DNA of 64,000 nt from Sphingomonas koreensis. GTDB lineage: Bacteria; Pseudomonadota; Alphaproteobacteria; Sphingomonadales; Sphingomonadaceae. Positions 35,774-44,374 of this stretch are shown here, piece after piece; the stretch's first letter is position 1; each line of letters starts with the position of its first letter. Made by a program: the position numbers and the translations under genes. Where the stretch lies: positions 429,769 to 493,768 of the forward strand of contig RCZF01000002.1 in the NCBI GenBank assembly GCA_006438735.1, read 5' to 3'. Below the pieces are notes generated by a model that had not been told where the DNA came from, searched no databases, and was given only the letters and a program-made list of their open reading frames with translations.

Positions 35774-38371
35774 TCAGCCTTCGAGGCTTTTCGACGCTTG
35801 CTCGAACATATCCTTCGACAACCCCGGCGCGCTGACGATCCGTTCGAGCTCGGCGCGCATCGTCGCTGCCCGCGCTTCGTCGAACCGGCGCCAGCGGCCG
35901 AGCGGCGGCAGCAGCTTGGCAGCGGTCTGCGGGTTCAGCCGATCGAGCGCGAGCAATTGATCGGCGACGAAGCGATAACCGCCCCCCGATGCCGCATGGA
36001 ACGCGCGCTGATTGACGCTGAACGCGCCGACCAGCGAGCGTGCGCGATTGGGGTTGGCCAGCGTGAAATCGGCATGGCGCGCTAGCTCCTCGACCGCCTG
36101 TGGCGTATCGGCGCGAGTCGATAGCGCCTGCGTGGAAAACCATTTGTCGAGGACCAGCGGATTGTCCGAATAACGATTGTAGAAGATGTCGAGCGCGGCG
36201 ATGCGCAGATCGGAGTCGCCGTTGACCAGCGTCGTCAGCGCGGCTTGGCGATCGGTCATATTGTCGCATGTCTCAAATTGCGCAAAGGCGCGCTTTGCCG
36301 CGTCGTCCGGATCGCCGGCGGCGAGATAACCGAGCGCGACATTCTTCAGCCGGCGGACCCCCTTGGCGTCGGGGCTGTATTGATAAGCCGCATCGGCGCC
36401 CGCTTCATAGGCCGCGTGCCATTCGCCGGCGAGCGCGCGGGCGAGATCGCGGCGCAGCGCCTCGCGCACCGCGAAGATGCGATCTGGATCGACCACCGCC
36501 ATCTGATCGCCGATGAAACTGTCCGACGGCAGCAGCACCGCCTCGGCTACGAACGCAGGATCGAGGTCGCCGTCGGTCAGCGTCTGGCGCACCGCCTCAA
36601 TGACGGCGGCGTGATCGGCGCGTCCATGGCCGGCGGCGCCGACCAGCGTATCGAGCATCAGTTGCTGCATCGCTTCATAGCGCGCGGACGGATCGTCATC
36701 ATGCGCCGAAAGGAAGGCGAGATCGGCCGGCGAGCGATTGGTCTCGACGATCACCGGCGCGGAAAAGCCGCGGTTGATCGACAGCACGGGCCGTTCGGAA
36801 ACGCCCTCGAAGACGAGTTCCTCGGTCGCCTGCGTCAGCATCACCATTTGCTCGGGGGCGAGCGCCGCCGCGCTGTCGCGGCCGAACAGCTTGAGCCGCA
36901 GCGGCAGCACCATCGGTTGCTTGGTCGGCTGACCCGGCGTTGCGGGCACGGTCTGCGTCAGCGTCAGTGTGGCGCGATCGCTATCCGCCTCGTGCGTCAG
37001 CGTCGCGGCGACGCGCGGCGTGCCGGCCTGGCTGTACCACAAACGGAACTGCGCGAGATCGATCCCGCCGCCGTCTTCCATGCAGGCGACGAAATCCTCG
37101 CAGGTCGCCGCGGTGCCGTCGAAGCGGTCGAAATAGCGATCGGTGCCGGCGCGAAAACGCGCGGCGCCCAGCATCGTCGCCATCATGCGGATGACTTCGG
37201 CGCCCTTGTTGTAGATCGTCGCGGTGTAGAAGTTGGAGATTTCGAGATAGGCGTCGGGGCGGATCGGATGCGCCAGCGGGCCGGCGTCCTCCGGAAACTG
37301 CGCGGCGCGCAGCGACCGCACATCCTCGATCCGCTTGACCGCGGCCGAGCCCTGATCGGCCGAAAAGCTCTGATCGCGGTAGACGGTGAAGCCTTCCTTG
37401 AGGGAAAGCTGGAACCAGTCGCGGCAGGTGACGCGATCGCCCGACCAATTGTGGAAATATTCATGCGCGACGACCGCGGCGATCGCATCGAAATCGTAAT
37501 CGGTCGCGGTGTCGGGATCGGCGAGGATGTAGCGGCTGTTGAAGATGTTCAGCCCCTTGTTCTCCATCGCGCCGAAATTGAAATCATCGACCGCGACGAT
37601 GTTGAACACGTCGAGATCATATTCGCGGCCATAGGTCTGTTCGTCCCACGCCATCGCCGTCTTGAGCGCCTTGAGCGCGTGATCGGTCTTGGCGAGATCG
37701 GCGGCGCGCACCCAGATCGCCAATTGCACCGCGCGCCCCGACATCGTCGTGAAGCTGGCGCGATTGGGCTGCAGATCGGCGGCGACGAGCGCGAACAGAT
37801 AGCTCGGCTTGGGAAAGGGATCGTTCCATTCGGCCCAGTGCCGGCCACCCTCCAGATCGCCCGCGCCGATCGGATCGCCGTTCGCCAGCAGCACCGGATA
37901 GCGCGCCTTGTCGGCGGTCATCCGCACCTTGTAGCGCGTCAGCACGTCGGGCCGATCGGGGAAATAGGTTATGCGGCGGAAGCCTTCGGCCTCGCACTGC
38001 GTGCACAGCAGACCGCCCGAGGCATAAAGGCCCATCAATTGCGTGTTGCGATCGGGCGCGATCTCGACTTCGGTTTCCACCGTGTGGGTGCTCCCGCCGA
38101 GCGGAATGACGAGTTGATCGTCGTCGATCCGCCAATCGTTGACGGCAACGCCATCGACCGTAACCGATAGCAGGCGTTGCCCCGCGCCATCGAGCCGCAG
38201 CGGGCGATCGTGCGCGCCGTTCCGCGTCACCGACAGCGTCGCGCGGATTTTTGTCGTTTGTGCATCGAGATCGAAATCGAGCGCGAGATTGGGGACTTGC
38301 CAGTCGGGGGCGCGATAATCCTCGCGGCGCGTGACGGCGGGCAGGGCGGGCGCGTTCTGAATGTCGAGCAT
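35774..38371 (-). CDS. pepN: Aminopeptidase N (M1 family)
   Basis: 865 aa, full length for the E. coli-type PepN. The exopeptidase motif GAMEN (267-271) and the zinc motif HEYFHNW (H303, E304, H307), with the downstream glutamate in KEGFTVYRDQ, are intact. It releases N-terminal residues from peptides, probably in the cytosol as no signal peptide is seen. It is convergent with the GST gene with a 45-nt gap, and the start has a clear divergent or intergenic region of 67 nt before hisN. Confidence 0.96.
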   Translation of the reverse strand: MLDIQNAPALPAVTRREDYRAPDWQVPNLALDFDLDAQTTKIRATLSVTRNGAHDRPLRLDGAGQRLLSVTVDGVAVNDWRIDDDQLVIPLGGSTHTVETEVEIAPDRNTQLMGLYASGGLLCTQCEAEGFRRITYFPDRPDVLTRYKVRMTADKARYPVLLANGDPIGAGDLEGGRHWAEWNDPFPKPSYLFALVAADLQPNRASFTTMSGRAVQLAIWVRAADLAKTDHALKALKTAMAWDEQTYGREYDLDVFNIVAVDDFNFGAMENKGLNIFNSRYILADPDTATDYDFDAIAAVVAHEYFHNWSGDRVTCRDWFQLSLKEGFTVYRDQSFSADQGSAAVKRIEDVRSLRAAQFPEDAGPLAHPIRPDAYLEISNFYTATIYNKGAEVIRMMATMLGAARFRAGTDRYFDRFDGTAATCEDFVACMEDGGGIDLAQFRLWYSQAGTPRVAATLTHEADSDRATLTLTQTVPATPGQPTKQPMVLPLRLKLFGRDSAAALAPEQMVMLTQATEELVFEGVSERPVLSINRGFSAPVIVETNRSPADLAFLSAHDDDPSARYEAMQQLMLDTLVGAAGHGRADHAAVIEAVRQTLTDGDLDPAFVAEAVLLPSDSFIGDQMAVVDPDRIFAVREALRRDLARALAGEWHAAYEAGADAAYQYSPDAKGVRRLKNVALGYLAAGDPDDAAKRAFAQFETCDNMTDRQAALTTLVNGDSDLRIAALDIFYNRYSDNPLVLDKWFSTQALSTRADTPQAVEELARHADFTLANPNRARSLVGAFSVNQRAFHAASGGGYRFVADQLLALDRLNPQTAAKLLPPLGRWRRFDEARAATMRAELERIVSAPGLSKDMFEQASKSLEG

Positions 38372-38438
38372 GGTGGTTACCTATAGATTGGGCATCTAAA
38401 CGCACCAGCGAAATTGGCGTTGCCGGCCCGCGTGACGC

Positions 38439-39221
38439 TCAGTGGCCGCGGCACCCCAGCGCCTCGATGATGTCGTCGATCCGCGCGGGATCGCCGGCGG
38501 CGATGACTTCGCCCTTGCTGGCGGCGGTCAGCGGTTCGCCTTGCCAATCGCACATCCGCCCGCCGGCGCCTTCGACAATCGGGACGAGCGCGGCGAAATC
38601 GTGGATCTTCAGCCCGGCCTCGACGACGATGTCGAGATGCCCGGAGGCGAGGCAGCCGTAATTATAGCAATCGCCGCCCAGCACCGTCGATCGCACACCC
38701 GCGTCGAGATGCTCGAAGGCGTGAAGCTGGCCGTCGTCGAACAGCGCCGGCGAGGTCGTCGCGAGCAGCGCCCCGCCGAGGTCACGGCAGCGCCGCGTCG
38801 TCGCGGGCGCACCGTTGAACAGGCTTTCGCGACCGACCTCGCCGAGCCAGCGTTCGCGCAGGATCGGCTGATCGATCACCCCGAGCATCGGCCAGCCTTC
38901 GATCATCAGCGCGATCAGCGTGCCGAAGATCGGCCGCCCGGAAATGAACGCACGGGTGCCGTCGATCGGATCGAGCACCCAGTCGCGGTCGCTGGTCCCT
39001 TCGTGGATGCCGAATTCCTCGCCGATGATGCCGTCATCGGGGCGTTCGGTTCGGATCAGATCGCGCATCGCGCGCTCCGCCGCGCGATCGGCGAGCGTCA
39101 CCGGCGATTGATCGGGCTTGGTCTCCAAGCCGTGATCGGCGCGGAAATAGGGGCGGATCGCCACGCCGGCGGCATCGGCGAGGCGGCCGGCGAAATCGAT
39201 GTCGGAAGGGGAAACGCGCAT
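38439..39221 (-). CDS. hisN: Histidinol-phosphatase of the inositol monophosphatase family
   Basis: 260 aa. The IMPase metal-binding motifs are GEEFG, WVLDPIDGTRAFISG and, near the C-terminus, NYGCLASGHLDIVVEAGLKIHDFAAL in pieces. The wording DPIDGTRAF-SGRPIFGTLIAL is the subgroup known as HisN that dephosphorylates L-histidinol phosphate in alphaproteobacteria and actinobacteria. A general inositol phosphatase activity cannot be excluded. It lies upstream of pepN on the same strand. Confidence 0.85.
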   Translation of the reverse strand: MRVSPSDIDFAGRLADAAGVAIRPYFRADHGLETKPDQSPVTLADRAAERAMRDLIRTERPDDGIIGEEFGIHEGTSDRDWVLDPIDGTRAFISGRPIFGTLIALMIEGWPMLGVIDQPILRERWLGEVGRESLFNGAPATTRRCRDLGGALLATTSPALFDDGQLHAFEHLDAGVRSTVLGGDCYNYGCLASGHLDIVVEAGLKIHDFAALVPIVEGAGGRMCDWQGEPLTAASKGEVIAAGDPARIDDIIEALGCRGH

Positions 39222-39330
39222 CAGCGTCGCCTAGCGCGAGATGCGCGTTGCCGCCAGACCCGACGCCGATGGACGGCGGCGCGGCTTGCGCGTAGCGTTC
39301 GCATCGTCATCCAATCGAGGAGCTTCACCG

Positions 39331-39885
39331 ATGCGTTTGCCGATGCTTGCCGCCACCGTCGCCCTGTTGCTCGCCGCGCCCGCCGCCGCCGCGCTCAAGA
39401 CCGGCGTCGCCGCACCCGATTTCACCACGCGCGGCGCAATCGCCGGCAAGGTGTTCACGCTCCATCTCGCCGATCAGCTCAAGAAGGGGCCGGTGGTGCT
39501 GTATTTCTTTCCCGCCGCCTTCACCTCGGGCTGCAACGCCGAGGCGCATGCCTTTGCCGAGCAGATCGATGCGTTCAAGCAAGCCGGTGCGACGGTGATC
39601 GGCATGTCGGCCGATACCGTGCCGGTGCTCGCCGATTTCTCGACACAGAAATGCGCAGGCAAGTTCGCTGTGGCGAGCGCGGGGCCGCGCGTCGTCGCGC
39701 AATATGACGTCGATTACGGCAAGCTCGTGCCGATCAACGGCGCCGCGCCCCGCCAGATCACCACGCGCACCAGCTATGTGATCGCGCCTGATGGCCGGAT
39801 CGTCTACGCGCACAGCGATCCCGATCCGGAAAGCCATATCAGCGGCAGCTTGGCGGCGGTGCGCGCGCTGACCCACCGTCATTGA
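39331..39885 (+). CDS. Secreted peroxiredoxin (BCP-like)
   Basis: 184 aa from ATG 39331, which has GAGGAG upstream and starts a signal peptide (MRLPMLAATVALLLAAPAAA); the longer frame from 39241 would bury it. The peroxidatic site is PAAFTSGC (C68) with the conserved P, T and C; a second cysteine in STQKCAGKF may resolve the sulfenic acid. It reduces peroxides in the periplasm. It is divergent from hisN. Confidence 0.9.
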   Translation: MRLPMLAATVALLLAAPAAAALKTGVAAPDFTTRGAIAGKVFTLHLADQLKKGPVVLYFFPAAFTSGCNAEAHAFAEQIDAFKQAGATVIGMSADTVPVLADFSTQKCAGKFAVASAGPRVVAQYDVDYGKLVPINGAAPRQITTRTSYVIAPDGRIVYAHSDPDPESHISGSLAAVRALTHRH

Positions 39886-40021
39886 CGCAAGCGGGCCCGC
39901 CGGACGCAGTCACCGGATATTAGCAGTTGTGGATTATTGTTAACGTCGATCAAGATGTGGTTGCGCATCACGCGGCGTTTCGCCAATCGTGCGGCGTGAT
40001 TGTGGGACGGGCGGAGAGGAC

Positions 40022-41044
40022 ATGGCTGGGGGTGATCCGGCAGGAACGATGATAACCCGGGAGGCGTCGAGACGATTGTTCTCGCGCATCGGCGGGTTCC
40101 TGTCCGATCATCAATTGCCGCCGACGCCGGCCAATTACGCGCTGGCCTATCGCGTCGTCGCCGATCCGCAAGGGCCGCTTGCGGTCGCCGTTGCCGAGCT
40201 GATCGACGGCGGCGTGCGGCTGACGCAGGCCGCACTTGAATCGCTCGGCGGCGATATCGGCGACGCAGACGATTCCGCCCGGCAGCTTGCCGCCTCGCAG
40301 ACGTTGGTGGCGCAGACCCAGGCGCAGGTCGAGGGGTTCGAATCGATGGTCGCGTCGATGCGCGCCGAAACCGCCGATTTCGGTGACAATCTGGCCGCCG
40401 GCGCCAATGCTATCCGCGCGACCCGCGATAGCGTGCGGATCGACGAAATGGTCGATATCGCCGGCGCCATGGTGAAGCGCGTGCGAACGGCGGAGCAACG
40501 CCTCCAAGCCGCGACCAACGAGGCCAGCGAACTGCGCCAGAAATTGCAGGAGGCGCGTGACAATGCCCGCCGCGATGCGCTCACCGGCCTGTCCAACCGC
40601 CGCGCGCTCGAGGAAAGCTATGCCGCGGCGAGCGCATCGGGCGAGCCGCTGTGCCTCGCGGTCTGCGATGTGGATTGCTTCAAGGCGTTCAATGACAGTT
40701 TCGGTCACTTGGTAGGGGACCGCGTGCTCAAGGCAATCGCCGATATCCTGGGGGACAGCTGCGCCGGGCATCTGGTGTCGCGCTATGGCGGCGAGGAATT
40801 CGCCGTGCTGTTTTCGGGCGTACCGCTCAACGACGCGATCGACACGCTGGACGCCGCGCGCATGGCGGTCGCTGCCAAGCGTTACCGTGTGCGCGAAACC
40901 AACGCCCCGATCGGCGAGATCACCTTTTCGGCCGGCATCACCGCCGCCGCGCCGCGCGAGCCGCTCGGCGATCTGTTCGCGCGCGCCGATCGGCTGCTCT
41001 ACGCCGCCAAGGCCGATGGACGGAATTGCCTGAAGGCGGGTTGA
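40022..41044 (+). CDS. GGDEF-domain diguanylate cyclase
   Basis: 340 aa from ATG 40022 with GGAG five bases upstream (a GTG at 39989 is in frame but has a poor site). The N-terminal about 170 residues are helical with no transmembrane segment, likely a signal or coiled-coil region (QTQAQVEGFESMVASMRAE). The GGDEF domain has DALTGLSNRRALEE and the active loop GGEEF (256-260), which is catalytically competent. It makes cyclic di-GMP. The following intergenic region holds a sigma-54-type promoter reading away from it. Confidence 0.92.
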   Translation: MAGGDPAGTMITREASRRLFSRIGGFLSDHQLPPTPANYALAYRVVADPQGPLAVAVAELIDGGVRLTQAALESLGGDIGDADDSARQLAASQTLVAQTQAQVEGFESMVASMRAETADFGDNLAAGANAIRATRDSVRIDEMVDIAGAMVKRVRTAEQRLQAATNEASELRQKLQEARDNARRDALTGLSNRRALEESYAAASASGEPLCLAVCDVDCFKAFNDSFGHLVGDRVLKAIADILGDSCAGHLVSRYGGEEFAVLFSGVPLNDAIDTLDAARMAVAAKRYRVRETNAPIGEITFSAGITAAAPREPLGDLFARADRLLYAAKADGRNCLKAG

Positions 41045-41054
41045 CGCCATCTTT

Positions 41055-41088
41055 CGGTAAATTCTACCGGGCCGATCTGGCGGTAAAT
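41055..41088 (+). promoter_or_regulatory. Candidate activator-binding sites upstream of a sigma-54 promoter
   Basis: A palindrome CGGTA-AATTC-TACCG (41055-41069) and a second copy of its left half, CGGTAAAT (41081-41088), stand 26 bp apart and about 60-90 bp before the -24 element. Enhancer sites for NtrC-type activators commonly lie at this distance. The sequences are seen; the role is inferred. Confidence 0.4.
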
Positions 41089-41143
41089 CCCAACTCCTGA
41101 TAGCCGTCCGGATTGGCCTGTTATAAATCAAGTACTTACGATT

Positions 41144-41160
41144 TTGGCACGCTCTCTGCA
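41144..41160 (+). promoter_or_regulatory. Sigma-54-type (-24/-12) promoter
   Basis: TTGGCACG, four bases, then CTGCA: the invariant GG (41146-41147) and GC (41158-41159) are ten bases apart, exactly as in TGGCAC-N5-TTGC promoters, with one mismatch (C for T) in the -12 box. Transcription should begin near 41171, about 50 nt before the first tiny ORF, which has its own AAGGAG. rpoN is present in this window. Confidence 0.65.
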
Positions 41161-41221
41161 AAGCTGTTGGCATCGACGATCGGATGGTCCGATCCGCCGA
41201 TTTTCACAAGGAGACGTTCCA

Positions 41222-41332
41222 ATGTCCGTCAATTTCGCTTCCGCCCAGCGTGTCGCTTTCTCGTTCGCCGCCGCGCTGATGTTCGCTGCCGTTCTGGTCA
41301 GCGCCGCCGTTCCCGTCGTGCCGATCGCCTGA
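41222..41332 (+). CDS. Tiny hydrophobic protein, 36 aa
   Basis: ATG 41222 with AAGGAG eight bases upstream, MSVNFASAQRVAFSFAAALM then FAAVLVSAAVPVVPIA and a TGA. It is one hydrophobic helix with a polar N-terminus, perhaps a signal-like or single-span membrane peptide; cleavage after VSA is conceivable. No family recognised. It follows the sigma-54-type promoter by about 50 nt of leader and is followed by a second tiny ORF 33 nt later. Confidence 0.6.
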   Translation: MSVNFASAQRVAFSFAAALMFAAVLVSAAVPVVPIA

Positions 41333-41365
41333 TCCCGCACCTTTCTTAGAGAAAGGATCGTCGTC

Positions 41366-41464
41366 ATGATCCGCAGTTTCGCTTTCGGCATCGCCGCCTT
41401 CGCCACCACCGCGCTGCTTCTGATCGGGCAGAACGCCGCGCTCGGTATCGGGATGTTCGGCTGA
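41366..41464 (+). CDS. Tiny hydrophobic protein, 32 aa
   Basis: ATG 41366, reading MIRSFAFGIAAFATTALLLI then GQNAALGIGMFG and a TGA. A ribosome site (AAAGGA) lies about nine bases upstream, but it is part of a small hairpin, CCTTTC-TTAGA-GAAAGG (41340-41356), which might limit its use. The product is one membrane helix. The pairing with the preceding 36-aa ORF behind one promoter suggests a two-peptide unit of unknown role. It ends three bases before the stop of the convergent YbhB gene. Confidence 0.5.
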   Translation: MIRSFAFGIAAFATTALLLIGQNAALGIGMFG

Positions 41465-41467
41465 GCC

Positions 41468-42094
41468 TTACGCCGGCCGGAGCAGCGCTCCGGCCCCCGG
41501 CGGCCGCGCCGCATCGCCGCGCGAATAGGTGCCGATCAGCAGCCCCGCCGCCAATACATGCCCGCTCATCGCCTTGATCAACGCCGATCGCCGCGGCGTC
41601 TCGCCGGGATCGGCGGCGCCGTCGTCGAGCGCGAACAACTGGAAGACATAACGGTGCTCGCCGTGTCCGGTCGGCGGATCGGGCGGCAGCCAGCCTTCGC
41701 GCAGGAACGAATTACGGCCGACATCGCGTCCGTCCGCAGCCCCGGCGCCGTCGGCAACGATCGCGCCTTCGGCCAGGCGGCGTTCGCCCGGCGGCAAATC
41801 CCACAGGATCGCATGGACCAGCGGCGCGGGGGCCGGCGCGTCGGCATCCTCGACCAACAGCGCGATCGTGGCGGTCGCTTCGGGAACATTGCCCCAGACG
41901 AGCGGCGGCGAGACGCCGGCGCCGTCGGCGGTGAACCGCGGCGGCAACCGCGCCTCATGCGCGAAGGCGGGGCTCATCAATTCGATCGGATCGAATCGGC
42001 CGCCCAGCGCCGGCTGGACGATCGCCAGCTTGTCACCGCCGGCGCGCATTCCTTTCATCGCCGCGCCCAACCAGCGCGGGACGTGTTCCAGCAT
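41468..42094 (-). CDS. YbhB/YbcL family (Raf kinase inhibitor-like) protein
   Basis: 208 aa. The PEBP-fold signature VSPPLVWGNVPEATATIALLVEDADAP then LVHAILWDLPP is typical, with GHGEHRYVFQLFALD near the C-terminus. It is a cytosolic or periplasmic protein of unclear role; here a short non-hydrophobic N-terminal extension (MLEHVPRWLGAAMKGM) is present and no signal peptide is evident. It converges on the tiny ORFs. Confidence 0.88.
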   Translation of the reverse strand: MLEHVPRWLGAAMKGMRAGGDKLAIVQPALGGRFDPIELMSPAFAHEARLPPRFTADGAGVSPPLVWGNVPEATATIALLVEDADAPAPAPLVHAILWDLPPGERRLAEGAIVADGAGAADGRDVGRNSFLREGWLPPDPPTGHGEHRYVFQLFALDDGAADPGETPRRSALIKAMSGHVLAAGLLIGTYSRGDAARPPGAGALLRPA

Positions 42095-42135
42095 CGTCTT
42101 TGTCCTTATCGTGGCCGCGCTCTTATACCGCGCTT

Positions 42136-42648
42136 TCAGGCGCTGGGGCAGCCCCCGTCGCGCATTTCGGCTTTATCGGCCGCGACATACCAGCGCGATT
42201 GATCGTGCATGGCGGCGGCGTCGTGATAGCAAAGCTGGCCTTGGCCGCCATCGGGGGCGATCAGGATCGTCCAGTTATGATCGCCGCAATTGTGCGTTTC
42301 GCACCCCCAGGCGGCGAGTTTTCCGCCGATCGCGGCGATCGGCGCGCCCGGCCCGTCACCCGCCAGCACGAGCGCGCGAACGGCCGGCCCCGGGGCAAGC
42401 GTATCGACGACGTGCGTCACCGCGGGGTTCGCCAGGAACGTCACGCCATCGACGGCGTCGAAGGGATATTTGCCGATATAGCCGGATAGCGATTCACGCA
42501 CCGCCGGGATTGCGACGGCCGCGGGGGTCGCAACGGCGATGGGCGAGGCCGAAGCCGCCGGGGCTGAAACGCTTTCATTGCCATCCGATCCGGCCGGGTG
42601 ACAGCCGGCCGTCATCGCCAAGACGGCGATCGTCGCGGCCCGCCGCAT
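42136..42648 (-). CDS. Putative lipoprotein of unknown function
   Basis: 170 aa from ATG 42648 (42660 is also possible and overlaps the MerR stop). A signal ending in AVLAMTAGC looks like a lipobox. The rest carries a serine/alanine/proline-rich linker, then a globular part with cysteines (WGCETHNCGDHNWTILIAP and QLCYHDAAAMHD, with a C near the end GGCPSA). No family was recognised. It is transcribed with the MerR and ihfA genes, whose stop-start junctions overlap or abut. Confidence 0.65.
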   Translation of the reverse strand: MRRAATIAVLAMTAGCHPAGSDGNESVSAPAASASPIAVATPAAVAIPAVRESLSGYIGKYPFDAVDGVTFLANPAVTHVVDTLAPGPAVRALVLAGDGPGAPIAAIGGKLAAWGCETHNCGDHNWTILIAPDGGQGQLCYHDAAAMHDQSRWYVAADKAEMRDGGCPSA

Positions 42649-42649
42649 C

Positions 42650-42997
42650 TCAGCGATCATCGGCCAGCGCTTGCGCCAGCAAGTCGCGCACCGCGGCCAA
42701 GTCGGCAGGCGCCGATGGTCCGACGGCGCTTGCCGGCGACGGCTTCGCGCCATCGAGCAATTTCTGCACGCCGCGGATCGTATAGCCGTCGCGGTTGAGC
42801 AGGGTGTGGATGCGGTGCACCAAGGCGACATCATCAGGCCGATAATAACGGCGGTTGCCGGCGCGCTTCAGCGGGCGCAATTGCGCAAAACGCGTTTCCC
42901 AATAGCGCAGGACATGCTGGGGCAAGCCGGTCTCGCCGGCGACTTCGCCGATCGTGCGGAATGCGCTGGCGGCCTTTTCGGGAACGCCGGCCGCCAA
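42650..42997 (-). CDS. MerR family transcriptional regulator
   Basis: 115 aa. The frame is open upstream, but the plausible start is TTG 42997, just after the ihfA stop at 43003 with AGGA upstream; no ATG or GTG suits better. The HTH_MerR pattern is [26 protein letters not shown], then [24 protein letters not shown]. It lacks metal-binding cysteines and a long effector domain. MerR proteins of this sort next to ihfA are common in alphaproteobacteria, with unknown targets. Confidence 0.85.
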   Translation of the reverse strand: MAAGVPEKAASAFRTIGEVAGETGLPQHVLRYWETRFAQLRPLKRAGNRRYYRPDDVALVHRIHTLLNRDGYTIRGVQKLLDGAKPSPASAVGPSAPADLAAVRDLLAQALADDR

Positions 42998-43002
42998 CGC
43001 CG

Positions 43003-43302
43003 TTATCCTGCGCGGACGATGCGATCGCGCATCATCTGGCTGGCGCGAAACGTCAGCACCCGGCGCGGCGCGATCGGCACTTCGACGCCGGTCTTGGGAT
43101 TGCGGCCGATTCGCTCGCCCTTGTCGCGCAGCACGAAGGTGCCGAAGCCGGAGATTTTGACGTTCTCGCCGCGCGACAGCGCCTCGCACATATGATCGAG
43201 AATCTTCTCGACCAGCGTCGCCGATTCGGCGCGCGACAGCCCGACTTTGCGGTGGAGCGATTCGGCCAGATCGGCCCTGGTCAGTGTACCGGCGGTTGCC
43301 AT
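43003..43302 (-). CDS. ihfA: Integration host factor alpha subunit
   Basis: 99 aa from ATG 43302. HU/IHF fold with [19 protein letters not shown], a beta arm, and [24 protein letters not shown]. The NPKTG with P at the tip is the DNA-intercalating loop. With IHF-beta it bends DNA at specific sites, and it aids sigma-54 promoters and integrase complexes. It lies 103 nt downstream of fabH on the same strand and leads into the MerR gene. Confidence 0.96.
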   Translation of the reverse strand: MATAGTLTRADLAESLHRKVGLSRAESATLVEKILDHMCEALSRGENVKISGFGTFVLRDKGERIGRNPKTGVEVPIAPRRVLTFRASQMMRDRIVRAG

Positions 43303-43405
43303 GCGAAAGCCCTTCCCTGTTCTCGCGTCGAATAATGTAACACGCTGGCCAGCCAACGGGAATGGCCTTTGTGTCAGATGTATTGCCATGGACGACGCGC
43401 CGGTT

Positions 43406-44374
43406 TCAGAACCGCAACGCCGCCGCCCCCCAGGTGAAGCCGCCGCCCATCGCTTCGAGCACGACGACATCGCCTTGCTTGATGCGCCCGTCGCGCACCG
43501 CGGTGTCGAGCGCGAGCGGCACCGAGGCGGCCGAGGTATTGGCGTGACGATCCACCGTCACGATGACGCGGCCGGGCTCAAGCCCGAGCTTGCGCGCCGT
43601 CGCGTCGAGGATGCGGGCATTGGCCTGATGCGGCACCACCCAATCGACCTCGTCGATCGCCAGTCCCGCGACATCGAGCGTCTCGGTCATCACCGCGGCG
43701 AGATTGACCACGGCGTGGCGGAACACTTCGCGCCCCTTCATCCGCAATTTGCCGACGGTGCCGGTGGTCGACGGCCCGCCATCGACATAGAGCAAGTCGT
43801 TGTGGCGCCCATCGGCGTGGAGCCGCGTCGCGAGGATGCCGCGGCCGGTCGCTTCCTCGCTGTCCTGCGCCTCGAGCACGACCGCGCCGGCGCCGTCGCC
43901 GAACAGCACGCAGGTGCCGCGATCCTCCCAGTCGAGCAGGCGGGTGAACGTCTCTGCGCCGATCACCAGCGCGCGCTTGGCAGCGCTGGCGCGGATCATG
44001 CTGTCGGCGACCTGCAGCGCGTAGAGAAAGCCCGAGCAGACCGCGGCAACATCGAAGGCGACGCAATCGTCGATGCCGAGCATCGCCTGCACCTTGGTCG
44101 CCGACGAGGGGAAGGTCTGATCGGGCGTCGCGGTGGCGAGCACGATCAGGTCGATCGTCGCTGCCTCGGCGCCGGCCGCGGCGAGCGCGGCCCGGGCAGC
44201 GTCGGCGGCGAGCGTCGCGGTGGTTTCATCGGGCCCGGCGATGTGGCGAAAGCGGATGCCGGTGCGCTCGACGATCCATTCGTCGGACGTATCCACGGTC
44301 TCGGCCAGTTCGGCGTTCGACACGCGGCGCGCCGGTAGCGCCGATCCGGTGCCCGTAATCACCGCGCGAATCAT
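43406..44374 (-). CDS. fabH: 3-oxoacyl-ACP synthase III
   Basis: 322 aa from ATG 44374, overlapping the plsX stop by ATGA. The catalytic triad C113 (AAVCSGF), the histidine of [10 protein letters not shown] and the asparagine of [10 protein letters not shown] are in place. It begins fatty acid synthesis by condensing acetyl-CoA with malonyl-ACP. It is part of the rpmF-plsX-fabH run, a common operon in bacteria. Confidence 0.96.
   Translation of the reverse strand: MIRAVITGTGSALPARRVSNAELAETVDTSDEWIVERTGIRFRHIAGPDETTATLAADAARAALAAAGAEAATIDLIVLATATPDQTFPSSATKVQAMLGIDDCVAFDVAAVCSGFLYALQVADSMIRASAAKRALVIGAETFTRLLDWEDRGTCVLFGDGAGAVVLEAQDSEEATGRGILATRLHADGRHNDLLYVDGGPSTTGTVGKLRMKGREVFRHAVVNLAAVMTETLDVAGLAIDEVDWVVPHQANARILDATARKLGLEPGRVIVTVDRHANTSAASVPLALDTAVRDGRIKQGDVVVLEAMGGGFTWGAAALRF

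Noticed and set aside
36245..38170. Plus-strand open frame of 641 codons opposite pepN
   Set aside because: PepN motifs are clear on the minus strand; this is a GC-driven shadow.
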